The notes under the pieces were generated by a model that made no database searches, had not been told where the DNA came from, and was given only the letters and a program-made list of their open reading frames with translations. A DNA stretch of 32,352 nt from Halomonas halophila (GTDB lineage: Bacteria; Pseudomonadota; Gammaproteobacteria; Pseudomonadales; Halomonadaceae). The position numbers and the translations under genes are program-made. The stretch covers positions 1 to 32,352 of the forward strand of contig DJIP01000029.1 of NCBI GenBank assembly GCA_002433675.1, read 5' to 3'. Shown in pieces: positions 1 to 8,960 of the stretch (position 1 is its first letter; the number at the start of each line of letters is the position of its first letter).

Positions 1-2
1 GC

Positions 3-563
3 GGCAACCAGACGGTGCCGGTGGGCTGGGCCAGCGGCTTTACCCGACTGGGCATGGAGTCGATCGGCGGCCTGTTGCCCTGGAGCTTCGCCATTACCCT
101 GGTGGTGGGCGCCGGTCTCTGGTGGCTGCTGGAACAACGCCCCATCGGCCGCACCATGCTCGCGGTGGGCGACAACGAGGAAGCCGCCCACCTGATGGGC
201 CTGCCCGCGCGCAAGGCCAAGACCCTGGCCTACCTGATCAGCGGCGGTTGCGCCGGGCTCGCCGGGGTCTTTCTGGCCTCGGGCTTTGGCGCCGGCCAGC
301 CGCTGGAGGGACTCGGCTGGGAGTTGACCGCCATCGCCGCCGTCGTCGTCGGCGGCACCCTGCTGACCGGCGGCAAGGGGTCGCTGGTGGCGACGCTGAT
401 CGGCGCCTTGATGCTCGGTCTGATCTTCAACCTTTTGAACTTCGAAAACGGACTTGGCACCTTCAACCTCAGCGCCTACTGGCAGATGGTCATCCGCGGC
501 GCCTTTCTCTTCATCGTGATCGCGATCCAGGTGCAGATCACGCGCACACGCAACACAGGATAA
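3..563 (+). CDS. Sugar ABC transporter permease, RbsC/BPD_transp_2 type (5'-truncated by window edge)
   Basis: The reading frame is open from base 3, so the true start lies before the window and only the last ~187 residues are visible. The fragment is strongly hydrophobic, with about four to five membrane segments. It carries the family signature near [19 protein letters not shown], the cytoplasmic EAA-like loop that contacts the ATPase in ribose/xylose/galactose-type permeases, followed by a glycine-rich [11 protein letters not shown] stretch typical of RbsC relatives. It would be one of the inner-membrane channel subunits of a monosaccharide or sugar-acid importer; the ATPase and binding protein should lie upstream. 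The stop is only 7 bp before the next gene, so it is probably co-transcribed with the sugar-acid enzymes downstream, which suggests the substrate is the acid or sugar they degrade. The exact substrate cannot be read from the sequence. Confidence 0.85.
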   Translation, partial: GNQTVPVGWASGFTRLGMESIGGLLPWSFAITLVVGAGLWWLLEQRPIGRTMLAVGDNEEAAHLMGLPARKAKTLAYLISGGCAGLAGVFLASGFGAGQPLEGLGWELTAIAAVVVGGTLLTGGKGSLVATLIGALMLGLIFNLLNFENGLGTFNLSAYWQMVIRGAFLFIVIAIQVQITRTRNTG

Positions 564-570
564 TCCTCCC

Positions 571-1713
571 ATGTCGACGATCACCTCCATCGAGCTCGAC
601 CTCTACCGACTGCCGCTGAGCGAGCCAATGGGCGATGCCAAGCATGGCGTGCACACCGACTTCGAGGTCGTGACCGCCACCGTCACCACCGCGGATGGCC
701 ATAGCGGCACCGGCTACACCTATACCGGCGGGCGCGGCGGACACGCCATCCTGGCACTGCTCGAGCACGACCTGGCGCCGATGCTGCTGGGGCGTGACGC
801 CGGTGACATCGCCGGCTGCTACGACGACATGCTGTGGCATATCCACTACGTGGGCCGCGGCGGCATCGCCGCCTTCGCCATCTCGGCGCTGGATATCGCG
901 CTGTGGGACCTCAAGGGCCGCCGCCTCGGCCAGCCGCTGTGGCAGATGGCCGGCGGCCAGGGCCGCCAGTGCCAGGCCTACTTCGGCGGCATCGACCTCA
1001 ACTTCTCCCTCGAGCGGCTGCTTGCCAACGTTCAGGGCTACCTCGGCCAGGGCGCCGAGGCCATCAAGATCAAGGTCGGCCGCCCGACCCTTGCCGAGGA
1101 TGTCGAGCGGGTGGCACGAGTGCGTGAGCTGATCGGCCCCGAGCGTCCCTTCATGGTGGACGCCAACTACGCGCTGAGCGTCGATGGCGCCATCGAGGCC
1201 GCCAGAGCCTTCGCGCCCTACGACATCACCTGGTTCGAGGAACCCACCCTACCCGACGACTACCAGGGCTATGCCCGCATCGTCGAGGCGACCGGCATGC
1301 CCCTGGCCATGGGCGAGAACCTGCACACCGCTCACGAATTCGGCTACGCCTTCGAGCAGGCGCGGCTATCCTTTATCCAGCCCGACGCCTCCAACTGCGG
1401 CGGTATCAGCGGCTGGCTCGATGTCGCCCGCCAGAGCCGCCACTACGGCCTGCCCATCTGCAGCCACGGCATGCAGGAATTGCACGTAAGCCTGGTGTCG
1501 GCCCAGCCCAACGCCGGCTGGATGGAGATCCACTCCTTCCCCATCGACCACTACACCCGGCGTCCGCTGGTCCTCGACCAGGGTCGCGCGGTGGCCCCGG
1601 ACAGCCCCGGCATCGGGGTCGAGTTCGACCGCGACCGGATGGCCCCCCATCGCACCGGCGGTGCGCGGCTCGACAGCGACAGCGGTGCCGAGCGCCAGCA
1701 GCACAGCGCCTGA
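571..1713 (+). CDS. Enolase-superfamily (mandelate racemase subgroup) sugar-acid dehydratase/cycloisomerase
   Basis: The 380-aa protein has the capping domain (residues ~5-125) and TIM barrel of the MR/MLE family. Visible catalytic elements are the KIKVG motif with K166/K168, metal ligands at D197 (VDANY), E223 (FEEP) and E249 (MGEN), and the mandelate-racemase-type His H299 in SHGMQELH. Members abstract the proton alpha to a carboxylate and usually dehydrate a sugar acid to a 2-keto-3-deoxy acid. The N-terminal DAKHG and TGYTYTGG stretches and the [11 protein letters not shown] loop resemble, from memory, the 3,6-anhydro-L-galactonate cycloisomerase (ACI) type of agar degraders, but that group also occurs in organisms that do not use agar. 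The next genes (alcohol dehydrogenase, KduD-like SDR, 2-hydroxyacid dehydrogenase) fit a 2-keto-3-deoxy acid route. The start is ATG 7 bp after the permease stop. The C-terminal ~20 residues are polar and may be a disordered tail. Confidence 0.85.
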   Translation: MSTITSIELDLYRLPLSEPMGDAKHGVHTDFEVVTATVTTADGHSGTGYTYTGGRGGHAILALLEHDLAPMLLGRDAGDIAGCYDDMLWHIHYVGRGGIAAFAISALDIALWDLKGRRLGQPLWQMAGGQGRQCQAYFGGIDLNFSLERLLANVQGYLGQGAEAIKIKVGRPTLAEDVERVARVRELIGPERPFMVDANYALSVDGAIEAARAFAPYDITWFEEPTLPDDYQGYARIVEATGMPLAMGENLHTAHEFGYAFEQARLSFIQPDASNCGGISGWLDVARQSRHYGLPICSHGMQELHVSLVSAQPNAGWMEIHSFPIDHYTRRPLVLDQGRAVAPDSPGIGVEFDRDRMAPHRTGGARLDSDSGAERQQHSA

Positions 1714-1755
1714 ATTCCCCTACTTCACAACGCCCCGACGACACGAGGAACCCCC

Positions 1756-2775
1756 ATGGAAGCACTGGTCTATACCGGCCCCCGACAGGTCGCGGTCACC
1801 GACGTACCCAAGCCCGCCGAGCGGGCCGGCGCCGTCAAGGTTCGCATGCTCTACTGCGGTGTCTGCGGCACCGATATCGGCATCTACTCGGGCAAGCACC
1901 CGCGCGCCCAGGCACCCCTGGTGCTGGGCCACGAATTCGTCGGTCGCGTCGAGCAGACACCGCCGGACTCGCGCTTCGCGGTGGGCGATCGGGTGGTCGC
2001 CTACCCGCTGATCTCCTGCGGCGACTGCCACCCCTGTCGCAACGGCACCCCGCATGTCTGCGCCAACCTGCGGCTGATCGGCATCGATCGTGACGGAGGC
2101 ATGACCGACCATCAGTGGATCGACGAAAGCGTGCTGTTCAAGGTGCCGGACAGCCTGTCCGATGAGGTGGCGGCCCTGGTGGAGCCCCTTGCAGTGGTGG
2201 TCAGGACCCTGCACCAGGCACGCTTTGCGCTGCTCGACAGCGCAGTGGTGATGGGCGCCGGCCCCATCGGCCTGTTGACCGCCATCGTGCTGCGCCACTC
2301 AGGCGCCTCCCGGGTGATCGTCTCCGACGTCGACGAAGGCCGCCTGGGGCTGTGTCGCCAGCTCGGCTTCGATACCGTGGACGTGCGCAGCGAAAGCCTG
2401 GTCGAGCGGGTGGCCAGCGCCACCGGCGGCGACGGCGCCGACGCCGTGTTCGAGTGCTCCGGCGTCGAGAGCGCGGCGCTGGAGATGACCAAGGTGGTAC
2501 GCGTCGGCGGCACCATCTGCCTGACCGCCACCCACAAGGCGGCCCACGCGGTCAATCTGATCGACGTGAACTTCAAGGAGCTGACCCTGATCGGCTCCCG
2601 GGTCTACACCCACAAGCAGTTCGGCGACGCCTTGGCTCTGGCCGACACCCTGGCCGATGAACTGCGCCAGACCATCACCCAGGTGGTGCCGCTGTCCGAC
2701 GCGGCGGGTGTCTTCGAGATGATCGCCACGCCCTCCCTCAACACCGTCAAGGTACTGGTGGACTGCCAATCATGA
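1756..2775 (+). CDS. Zinc-dependent alcohol (polyol/sugar-acid) dehydrogenase, MDR family
   Basis: The 339-aa protein is a medium-chain dehydrogenase of the sorbitol/threonine/L-idonate type. The catalytic zinc site is C37 in CGVCGTD, with H59-E60 in the GHEFVG motif. The structural zinc site is the four-cysteine cluster C88, C91, C94 and C102. A Rossmann glycine motif (VMGAGPIGLL) follows, with an acidic residue after the second strand (SDVDEGR) that favours NAD over NADP. It probably oxidises a secondary hydroxyl of a hexonate or polyol. Its substrate is likely the product or precursor of the neighbouring enolase-family enzyme. The start is supported by GAGGAA 5 bp upstream of the ATG. Its stop overlaps the next start as ATGA, implying translational coupling. 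The particular sugar acid (L-galactonate, L-idonate or another) is not determinable here. Confidence 0.88.
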   Translation: MEALVYTGPRQVAVTDVPKPAERAGAVKVRMLYCGVCGTDIGIYSGKHPRAQAPLVLGHEFVGRVEQTPPDSRFAVGDRVVAYPLISCGDCHPCRNGTPHVCANLRLIGIDRDGGMTDHQWIDESVLFKVPDSLSDEVAALVEPLAVVVRTLHQARFALLDSAVVMGAGPIGLLTAIVLRHSGASRVIVSDVDEGRLGLCRQLGFDTVDVRSESLVERVASATGGDGADAVFECSGVESAALEMTKVVRVGGTICLTATHKAAHAVNLIDVNFKELTLIGSRVYTHKQFGDALALADTLADELRQTITQVVPLSDAAGVFEMIATPSLNTVKVLVDCQS

Positions 2776-3548
2776 AGCTGTTTGATCTACACGGCCGCAA
2801 GGCCATCGTCACCGGCGGCACCCGGGGCCTCGGGCTCGGCATGGCCGAAGCCCTGCTCGACGCAGGCGCCGAGGTCGTCATCCTGGGCTCGTCGGACAAG
2901 GTCCATGAGGTCGCCTCGGGCCTGTCCACGTCGACCAGCCCCTGTCATGGCGTGGTCGTCGATCTGGCTAGCCGCCAGCAGCGCAGCGAGGGCTTCGACG
3001 CTGCCCTTGCCAAGCTCGGCGGTCGCCTCGACATCCTGGTCAACGCCGCCGGCGTCCAGCGCCGCCACCCTTCCGAGCACTTTCCCGCCGATGACTGGGA
3101 GGCGGTGCTCGAGGTCAACCTGACGGCGGTGTTCGAACTGTGTCAGCTCGCCGCCCGGCATATGCTCGAGCGTGACGTCGAAGGGCCCGACGGCCAGGGC
3201 AAGATCATCAATATCGCCTCGCTGCTGTCGTTCTTCGGTGGCATGACGGTGCCGGCCTACGCCGCCAGCAAGGGCGGTGTGATGCAGCTGACCAAGGCCC
3301 TGGCCAACGAGTGGGCAGCCAGGGGCATCAACGTCAACGCCATCGCCCCGGGCTACATGGCCACCGACATGAATAGCGCACTGCTGGCCGACGAAGGTCG
3401 CAACGCCGAGATCACCGCACGCATTCCCGCCGGGCGCTGGGGCAATGGCGACGACATGAAAGGACCGCTGCTGTTTCTGGCCTCCCCTGCCTCGGACTAT
3501 GTCCACGGTGTCACCCTGCCCGTCGATGGCGGCTACCTCGGCCGCTGA
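2772..3548 (+). CDS. KduD-like short-chain dehydrogenase (2-keto-3-deoxy-gluconate 5-dehydrogenase family)
   Basis: The 258-aa classical SDR has the cofactor motif TGGTRGLG (residues 14-21), NAAG at 91-94, and catalytic S150, Y163 and K167 (YxxxK). The segment from IINIASLLSF through VNAIAPGYMATDM to IPAGRW closely follows the pattern of KduD, which interconverts 2,5-diketo-3-deoxygluconate and 2-keto-3-deoxygluconate in pectin and uronate catabolism. In this operon it could act on the 2-keto-3-deoxy acid made by the enolase-family enzyme. The ATG overlaps the preceding stop by 4 bp, so translation is coupled to the zinc dehydrogenase. Gluconate 5-dehydrogenase (IdnO type) is the main alternative. 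Confidence 0.82.
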   Translation: MKLFDLHGRKAIVTGGTRGLGLGMAEALLDAGAEVVILGSSDKVHEVASGLSTSTSPCHGVVVDLASRQQRSEGFDAALAKLGGRLDILVNAAGVQRRHPSEHFPADDWEAVLEVNLTAVFELCQLAARHMLERDVEGPDGQGKIINIASLLSFFGGMTVPAYAASKGGVMQLTKALANEWAARGINVNAIAPGYMATDMNSALLADEGRNAEITARIPAGRWGNGDDMKGPLLFLASPASDYVHGVTLPVDGGYLGR

Positions 3549-3560
3549 CAGGAGACTTGC

Positions 3561-4523
3561 ATGAAGATCGTCTTTACCGACCTCGATCACGCCAACCACG
3601 ACGTGGAAACCGAGATCTTCAAGCGCGCGGGCTTCGATGTCCCGCTGCTTGAATGCCAAAGCGAAGATGCGCTGATCGAACAGCTCCAGGGCGTCGATAT
3701 CGCCCTGAACCAATACGCCCCCTTCACCCGCCGGGTATTCGAGGCCCTGCCCGATCTCAAGCAGATCGTGCGCTACGGGGTCGGCGTCAACAACGTCGAT
3801 CTCGAGGCCGCCAGCGCCGCCGGGGTCCAGGTCTGCAACGTCCCGGACTACGGCATGCACGAGGTCTCCGATCACGCCCTGGCGCTGAGCCTGGCGCTGA
3901 TTCGCAAGCTGGTGCCGATGAACGCCGGCTGCCAGGCCGGACGCTGGGAGTACGCCGATGCCATGCCGATCCGACGCCAGACCCGGATGACCGCCGGGGT
4001 GGTCGGCCTGGGTCGCATCGGCCGGCTCTACGCCCGCAAGATGGCGGCGCTGGGCTTCAATGTCATCGCCCACGACCTCTACCATCAGCCCAACGCCGAA
4101 GACGGCACCGACCAGCTTCGCTGCCTGGAACTCGATGAGTTGTTCCGGGAGGCCGACGTGATCGGGCTGTTCTGCCCCTTGACCGAGGAAACCCGCCATC
4201 TGGTGGACGCCGCGGCGCTGGAGCGGATGAAGGACTCGGCCTATCTGATCAACACCTCCCGTGGCGGCATCATCGACGAGACGGCCCTGGCCCAGGCCCT
4301 GAAGGAAGGCAGGCTTGCCGGCGCCGCCCTGGACACCACCGAGCAGGAACCCCTGCCCGCCGACAGTCCGCTCAGGGGCATCGACAACTGTCTGATCACG
4401 CCGCACATGGCCTGGTATTCAGAAGACGCCGCGCAAGAGCTCAAGCGCAAGGTGGCCGAAGAAGCGGTGCGCTTCGCCAGTGGCGAGAAGGTGCTGTGGC
4501 CAGTGAACCGACCGAAGGCGTGA
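3561..4523 (+). CDS. D-isomer-specific 2-hydroxyacid dehydrogenase
   Basis: The 320-aa protein has the two-domain layout of the family: N-terminal substrate domain, NAD-binding motif GVVGLGRIGR (residues ~146-155) and the C-terminal dimer signature. The catalytic triad is readable as R234 (NTSRGGIID), E263 (EQEPLP) and H282 (TPHMAWYSE). Its SerA/CtBP-like pattern, including YGVGVNNVD at 72-80, points to an NAD(H) enzyme that reduces a 2-keto acid or oxidises a D-2-hydroxy acid. As the last gene of the operon it may reduce or remove a keto-acid product such as hydroxypyruvate, glyoxylate or a 2-keto-3-deoxy acid. AGGAGA precedes the ATG at good spacing, and a strong hairpin lies 55 bp after the stop. 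The substrate is not identifiable. Confidence 0.85.
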   Translation: MKIVFTDLDHANHDVETEIFKRAGFDVPLLECQSEDALIEQLQGVDIALNQYAPFTRRVFEALPDLKQIVRYGVGVNNVDLEAASAAGVQVCNVPDYGMHEVSDHALALSLALIRKLVPMNAGCQAGRWEYADAMPIRRQTRMTAGVVGLGRIGRLYARKMAALGFNVIAHDLYHQPNAEDGTDQLRCLELDELFREADVIGLFCPLTEETRHLVDAAALERMKDSAYLINTSRGGIIDETALAQALKEGRLAGAALDTTEQEPLPADSPLRGIDNCLITPHMAWYSEDAAQELKRKVAEEAVRFASGEKVLWPVNRPKA

Positions 4524-4578
4524 GGGAACCTCGCTGGGCGCCTGAGCGACCCGATCGAGCGAGCGCCCCTCAAACACA

Positions 4579-4604
4579 CGCCCCCGACGAAGACGTCGGG
4601 GGCG
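4579..4604 (+). terminator. Operon-closing hairpin
   Basis: A perfect 11-bp GC-rich stem (CGCCCCCGACG / CGTCGGGGGCG) encloses a 4-nt loop, 55 bp after the 2-hydroxyacid dehydrogenase stop. Only a weak T-rich stretch (TTGGTATT) follows, so it is a plausible but non-canonical intrinsic terminator. It could act in both directions, because the convergent OsmC-YcaO gene ends at 4753. Confidence 0.7.
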
Positions 4605-4646
4605 TTGGTATTGCAGGCCGTCACAGGGCCTGGCGAGACAGCCGGT

Positions 4647-4712
4647 CAGGTCACCAGGGTGCAGGTCAACTTAGCCAGGTCACCAGAAGCAGGTCACCAG
4701 AGCCAGGTCATC
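4647..4712 (+). repeat. Short tandem repeat, ~14-bp period, 5 copies
   Basis: Five copies of CAGGTCA, three of them extended to the perfect 11-mer CAGGTCACCAG, start at 4647, 4662, 4676, 4690 and 4704, giving spacings of 15, 14, 14 and 14 bp. The array lies between two convergent genes, just beyond the hairpin. It is not a CRISPR because the units are almost contiguous. Function is unknown; a variable-number repeat or protein-binding array are possibilities. Confidence 0.75.
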
Positions 4713-4752
4713 GGCGCCTGACCGTTACGCCGGCACCGTGGGCATGACTCGA

Positions 4753-6945
4753 TCAGCCCTGGGCTTTGGCCAGCTGAGCCCTGCGCGCGTGCAGTTTCTT
4801 GTAGCTCTCGATCAGGCGCTGGTGCTTTTCCAGCCCTTCGAGCGCCATGCTGGTCGGGGTAAGGCCCGGGAAGCGCAGCTCGCCGCTGACCGCGTTGACC
4901 ACGCTGTCCATGGTCTCGTCCCCGAACATGCGGCGCAGGTTGTAGAGGAAGTCGTCGAGCTTTAGCTCGTCATCCAGGGTGATTTCCAGCACCGCCCGCA
5001 CCGCCTGGTAGTAAAGGCCACGCTCGACGGTGTTGTCGTTGTACTGCAGGAACATCTCGACCCGATCCAGCGCCTCCTCGTGCTGACCCAGCGCCAGGTG
5101 GAGCATCAGCTTGAGCTCGAGGATGGTCAGCTGGCCCCACACGGTGTTCTCGTCGAACTCGATACCGATCAGGGTGATGATGTCCATGTGCTCGTCGATC
5201 TGGCTCTCTTCCAGCCGCTCGAGCAGATCCGCAAGCTGGTCGTCGTCGAGACGATGCAGGTTGAGGATGTCCTCGCGGTAGTCCAGCGCCATGTTGGTGT
5301 TGTCCCACACCAGGTCCTCGACCGGATAGACCTCGGAATATCCCGGCACCAGGATGCGGCAGACCGGCGCGCCCAGGTCCTCGTGGACCATCATGTAGGC
5401 TTCCTTGCCCATCTCCTCGAGGATGCCGAACAGGGTCGCCGCCTCCTCGTCGTTGCTGCCGGAGAAGTCCCACTCGACAAACTCGACGTCGGACCTGGCG
5501 CTGAAGAAGCGCCAGGACACCAGCCCGGAGGAGTCGATGAAGTGCTCGACAAAGTTGTTGGGCTCGGTCACCGCCAGCGAGTTGAAGGTGGGCGGCATAA
5601 AGTCATTGAGGCCCTCGAAGCTGCGCCCCTGCATAAGCTCAGTCAGGCTGCGCTCGATGGCGACCTCGAAGCTCGGGTGGGCGCCGAAGGAGGCGAACAC
5701 GCCGCCGGTCTTGGGGTTCATCAGGGTCACGCAGGCCACCGGGAACTGGCCGCCGAGGGAGGCATCCTTGACCAGCACCGGGAAGCCCTGGGCCTCCAGC
5801 GCCTTCACCCCCTCGACGATGTCCGGATACTTCGCCAGCACCTGCTCGGGCACGTCGGGCAGCGCCAGCTCCTGCTCGAGGATCTGGCGCTTCACACCGC
5901 GCTCGAAGATCTCCGACAGGCACTGCACCTGGGCCTCGGCCAGGGTGTTGCCAGCGCTCATGCCGTTGGACAGGTAGAGGTTCTCGATCAGGTTGGAGGG
6001 GAAGTAGATCACCTCGCCATCGGACTGGCGCACGAAGGGCAGCGCAACGATGCCGCGCTCGACATTGCCGGAGTTGGTGTCGATCAGGTGCGAGCCCTGA
6101 AGCTCGCCGTCGGGATCGAAGATCTCCAGGCAGTAGTCGTCGAGGATGCCCTTGGGCAGCTCGTCGTTGGGCCCGGGCTTGAACCACTTTTCGCAGGGGT
6201 AGTGGACGAACTCGCTTGCGGCGATCTCCTCGCCAAAGAACTGATCGTTGTAGAAGAAGTTGCAACTCAGGCGCTCGATGAACTCGCCCAGCGCCGAGCA
6301 CAGTGCGCTCTCCTTGGTCGAGCCCTTGCCGTTGGTGAAGCACATGGGCGAGGCGGCGTCGCGGATGTGCAATGACCAGACGTGGGGCACGATGTTGCGC
6401 CAGGAGGCGATCTCGACCTTCATGCCGAGCTCGGCAAGCATCCCGGTCATGTTGGCGATGGTCTGCTCCAGCGGCAGGTCCTTGCCCTCGATCCAGGTGC
6501 TCTGGCCCTCTTCCGGCTCCGCCATCAGTAGCGCCTGGGCGTCTTCGTCGAGGTTCTCCACCGTCTCGATCTGGAATTCGGGACCGGTCTGCACCACCTT
6601 CTTCACCGTGCAGCGCTCGATGGAGCGCAGGATGCCCTGGCGGTCCTTGTCGGACAAGTCTTCGGGCAGCTCTACCTGGATCTTGAAGATCTGGTTGTAG
6701 CGGTTTTCCGGGTCGACGATGTTGTTCTGCGACAGCCGGATATTTTCGGTGGGGATATCCCGGGCGACGCAGTAGACCTTGACGAAGTAGGCGGCACACA
6801 GGGCAGACGACGCCAGGAAATAGTCGAAGGGGCTCGGCGCCGAGCCGTCACCCTTGTAGCGGATGGGCTGGTCGGTGACGACGGTGAAGTCGTCGAACTT
6901 GGCCTCGAGCCTCAGGTTGTCGAGAAAATTGACCTTGATTTCCAT
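4753..6945 (-). CDS. OsmC-domain / YcaO-domain fusion protein
   Basis: The 730-aa protein has an OsmC-like N-terminal domain (~1-140, with GDGSAPSPFDYFLASSALC resembling the peroxiredoxin-like OsmC fold). A YcaO ATP-dependent cyclodehydratase-type domain follows (~195-550), with the glutamate-rich ATP/Mg motifs LGEFIER, CLSEIFER and ERSLTELMQGR. The C-terminal ~110 residues are helical and TPR-like. YcaO enzymes activate amide backbones with ATP; E. coli YcaO is linked to RimO-dependent methylthiolation of ribosomal protein S12. This fused architecture is, as I recall, a conserved housekeeping form in marine gammaproteobacteria, and no RiPP precursor or partner is nearby. The ATG at 6945 was chosen because residues before it do not fit either domain; its ribosome-binding site is weak. 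No clear terminator lies between it and the symporter gene that ends at 7086. Confidence 0.85.
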   Translation of the reverse strand: MEIKVNFLDNLRLEAKFDDFTVVTDQPIRYKGDGSAPSPFDYFLASSALCAAYFVKVYCVARDIPTENIRLSQNNIVDPENRYNQIFKIQVELPEDLSDKDRQGILRSIERCTVKKVVQTGPEFQIETVENLDEDAQALLMAEPEEGQSTWIEGKDLPLEQTIANMTGMLAELGMKVEIASWRNIVPHVWSLHIRDAASPMCFTNGKGSTKESALCSALGEFIERLSCNFFYNDQFFGEEIAASEFVHYPCEKWFKPGPNDELPKGILDDYCLEIFDPDGELQGSHLIDTNSGNVERGIVALPFVRQSDGEVIYFPSNLIENLYLSNGMSAGNTLAEAQVQCLSEIFERGVKRQILEQELALPDVPEQVLAKYPDIVEGVKALEAQGFPVLVKDASLGGQFPVACVTLMNPKTGGVFASFGAHPSFEVAIERSLTELMQGRSFEGLNDFMPPTFNSLAVTEPNNFVEHFIDSSGLVSWRFFSARSDVEFVEWDFSGSNDEEAATLFGILEEMGKEAYMMVHEDLGAPVCRILVPGYSEVYPVEDLVWDNTNMALDYREDILNLHRLDDDQLADLLERLEESQIDEHMDIITLIGIEFDENTVWGQLTILELKLMLHLALGQHEEALDRVEMFLQYNDNTVERGLYYQAVRAVLEITLDDELKLDDFLYNLRRMFGDETMDSVVNAVSGELRFPGLTPTSMALEGLEKHQRLIESYKKLHARRAQLAKAQG

Positions 6946-7085
6946 GGAGTCAGCACCGGAGTAATGGGTTTGGGTCGTCGGACACTCGCCACCGACAACG
7001 CCTTTGGGGCGCATTATCCAGTTTTCCCCCGGCGACGTCTTGGCCAGCCGGATGAAATTTGCTCGTGATGGCCTGGCGATAACCT

Positions 7086-8804
7086 CTATTGCTTCAGCAG
7101 TCGCGAGACCACCAACTGACACACGGCCACGATCATAAAGAAGCCGGCCCCGAGCCAGGTATCGGCCAGCACCGCCAACAGCAGCGATACCAGCGCGACG
7201 CACAGCACCAGGCGCGGCGCCAGCTCCCGCGACGGCCCGCCGCTGTCCGGCGTGGTGTCCGCGGCCACCGGACGCTCGAGCCGGGCAAACAACTCGTCGA
7301 CCTCTGCCTGGCGGGCGGTGCTTCTTGGCGGGGCGTGAACGAAGCGTGCCAGGTAGACAAAACCGACCACGCTGACGACCTGCAGCACCAGCGAAACCGC
7401 CAGCTTGATATCGACCAGTTGGGAGGGATGGATCGACGGCAGGCCGAGCCACTGGCCCAGGGCCTCGACGTCGAGCCACACGTAGCTCGAGGTGGTCACC
7501 AGGATACCCACCAGTACCCCGCCCCATCCGGCCCAGTCAGGGGCGCCGGTCCTGGCGATGGACAGCATGGCCGGCAGCGCCAGCGGCATCTGGAAGATCA
7601 CCCCGAACATCACCATGATGTCGAACAGGCTGAGGTGGTGGACCTGCCCCAGGGCGATGGCCAGCGTCACGATGATGCTGCCCTGGAGCACCCCGAAACT
7701 ACGGCCGATGGCCACCAGACGCTGGCCGAGCCGCTCGCTCGCCCCCAGCAGCGGCGTCAGCAGGCTGATGATCACCCCGGCGTCACGATTGAGCGAGGTG
7801 GTGATCGGCGCCACCGTGACCGCCAGCATCGCCGCCACCACCAGCCCCAGCACTCCCGGCGGCAGAAAGTCACGGATGAAGTGGACGTAGGCGGCGTTGG
7901 CGGCGTCCTCGCCGAGCGCCGGATAGAGTGCGGCCAGATCGATGCCCGCCTGCCCAATCAGCCAGGGCGGGATAAACCAGCTAACCGGCCCCACCACGAA
8001 CAGGATCGAGGCCAGGGAGGCGGCCTTGCGCGCATCGCGATCACCGTTGGTGGTAAGGAAGCGATAGCTGGAGGTGGCGTTGTTGATGCTGATGCACTGC
8101 TTGACCAGCATCGCCGCCGACCACACGACCATGATGCCCAGGCTGTAGTCGTCGCCACCGATCCAGAAGTCACGGCCGTCGCCGACCACGCTCATGTCGG
8201 TATCGGCGGCAAGCCACAGGCCGAAGCCACCGATGACAAAGGTCAGCACCGCCAGCTGGACCATCTGGATGAAGTTGTTGGCAGACACCACCCAGACCCC
8301 GCCGATCAGCGTCACGCAGATGATGACGGCGCCGATTGCCAGGGTGACAAAGGCCACCCGGACATCGAAGACCGCGCCGAGAAACAGCGACACGCCATAG
8401 AGCGCAATGGACGCGGTCATCAGGGTAAGAAGGATCTGGCTCACCACATAGAAGAGCTGGGTGAACCTGCCGTAGCGCATCCGAATGATCTCGGAGTAGG
8501 TGGACACCCGCAGGCGTCGAAATCGTGGCGCAAAATAGAGCGCCGCCAGCAGAAACCCAAGCGCATTGCCCCAGAAGATCATCAGCACCGAAAAGCCGTC
8601 CTCGTAGGCCTTCTGGGCGGCGCCGGTAAAGGTCCAGGCGGAGAACTGGGTCATGAAGGCGGTGCTGCCCGCCATCCACCAGGGCACCCGCCCTCCTCCA
8701 CGGACGAAGCCGTCCGGCGTCTCGGCGCGGCGGCGATAGGCGATCACCGTGCCGACGATGACCATCAATGCGAGCAACAGCGCGACCCTGTCGAGGGTAG
8801 GCAT
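7086..8804 (-). CDS. Sodium:solute symporter (SSS family), uronate-locus copy 1
   Basis: The 572-aa membrane protein has about 13-14 hydrophobic segments. It shows the SSS hallmarks: the GGGRVPWWMAGSTAFMTQFS region, the FTGAAQKAYEDGFSV helix and the LNRDAG segment where the sodium-site helix 8 is expected. It would import an anionic sugar such as an unsaturated oligouronide or its monomer across the inner membrane with Na+. Related symporters called Toa serve alginate oligomer uptake in Vibrio. It is the last gene of the uronate operon, downstream of the KdgM-like porin. GGAGAA lies 8 bp before the ATG. It shares clear motif-level similarity with the symporter at 10046-11818 but has a shorter C-terminus, so the two may take different-sized substrates or be partly redundant. 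Confidence 0.88.
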   Translation of the reverse strand: MPTLDRVALLLALMVIVGTVIAYRRRAETPDGFVRGGGRVPWWMAGSTAFMTQFSAWTFTGAAQKAYEDGFSVLMIFWGNALGFLLAALYFAPRFRRLRVSTYSEIIRMRYGRFTQLFYVVSQILLTLMTASIALYGVSLFLGAVFDVRVAFVTLAIGAVIICVTLIGGVWVVSANNFIQMVQLAVLTFVIGGFGLWLAADTDMSVVGDGRDFWIGGDDYSLGIMVVWSAAMLVKQCISINNATSSYRFLTTNGDRDARKAASLASILFVVGPVSWFIPPWLIGQAGIDLAALYPALGEDAANAAYVHFIRDFLPPGVLGLVVAAMLAVTVAPITTSLNRDAGVIISLLTPLLGASERLGQRLVAIGRSFGVLQGSIIVTLAIALGQVHHLSLFDIMVMFGVIFQMPLALPAMLSIARTGAPDWAGWGGVLVGILVTTSSYVWLDVEALGQWLGLPSIHPSQLVDIKLAVSLVLQVVSVVGFVYLARFVHAPPRSTARQAEVDELFARLERPVAADTTPDSGGPSRELAPRLVLCVALVSLLLAVLADTWLGAGFFMIVAVCQLVVSRLLKQ

Positions 8805-8960
8805 CGGGGGGTTCTCCGCTAAAAAAGGGGCCGCCCAGGATGACAACTTCCTCAGATGTCGGGTCCCGGAGGACAGGCTCCACGACCGAGGCGGCCCTCG
8901 ATGACAAGCGACCTTGCGAGGTGAAGGCCGTCCTGTGGGTGGTGATAATCGAACGACCGA

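Noticed and set aside
2787..4406. 539-aa - strand open frame across the SDR and 2-hydroxyacid dehydrogenase genes
   Set aside because: His/Gly/Gln-rich antisense composition without domains, lying over two well-recognised genes.
4753..6945. YcaO-based RiPP (azoline/thioamide) gene cluster
   Set aside because: There is an OsmC fusion and no precursor peptide, dehydrogenase, protease or exporter nearby; it looks like a housekeeping YcaO.
7089..8822. 577-aa + strand open frame opposite the first symporter
   Set aside because: Composition is dominated by His, Gln, Arg and Asp, typical of the reverse complement of a membrane protein gene; no family resemblance.
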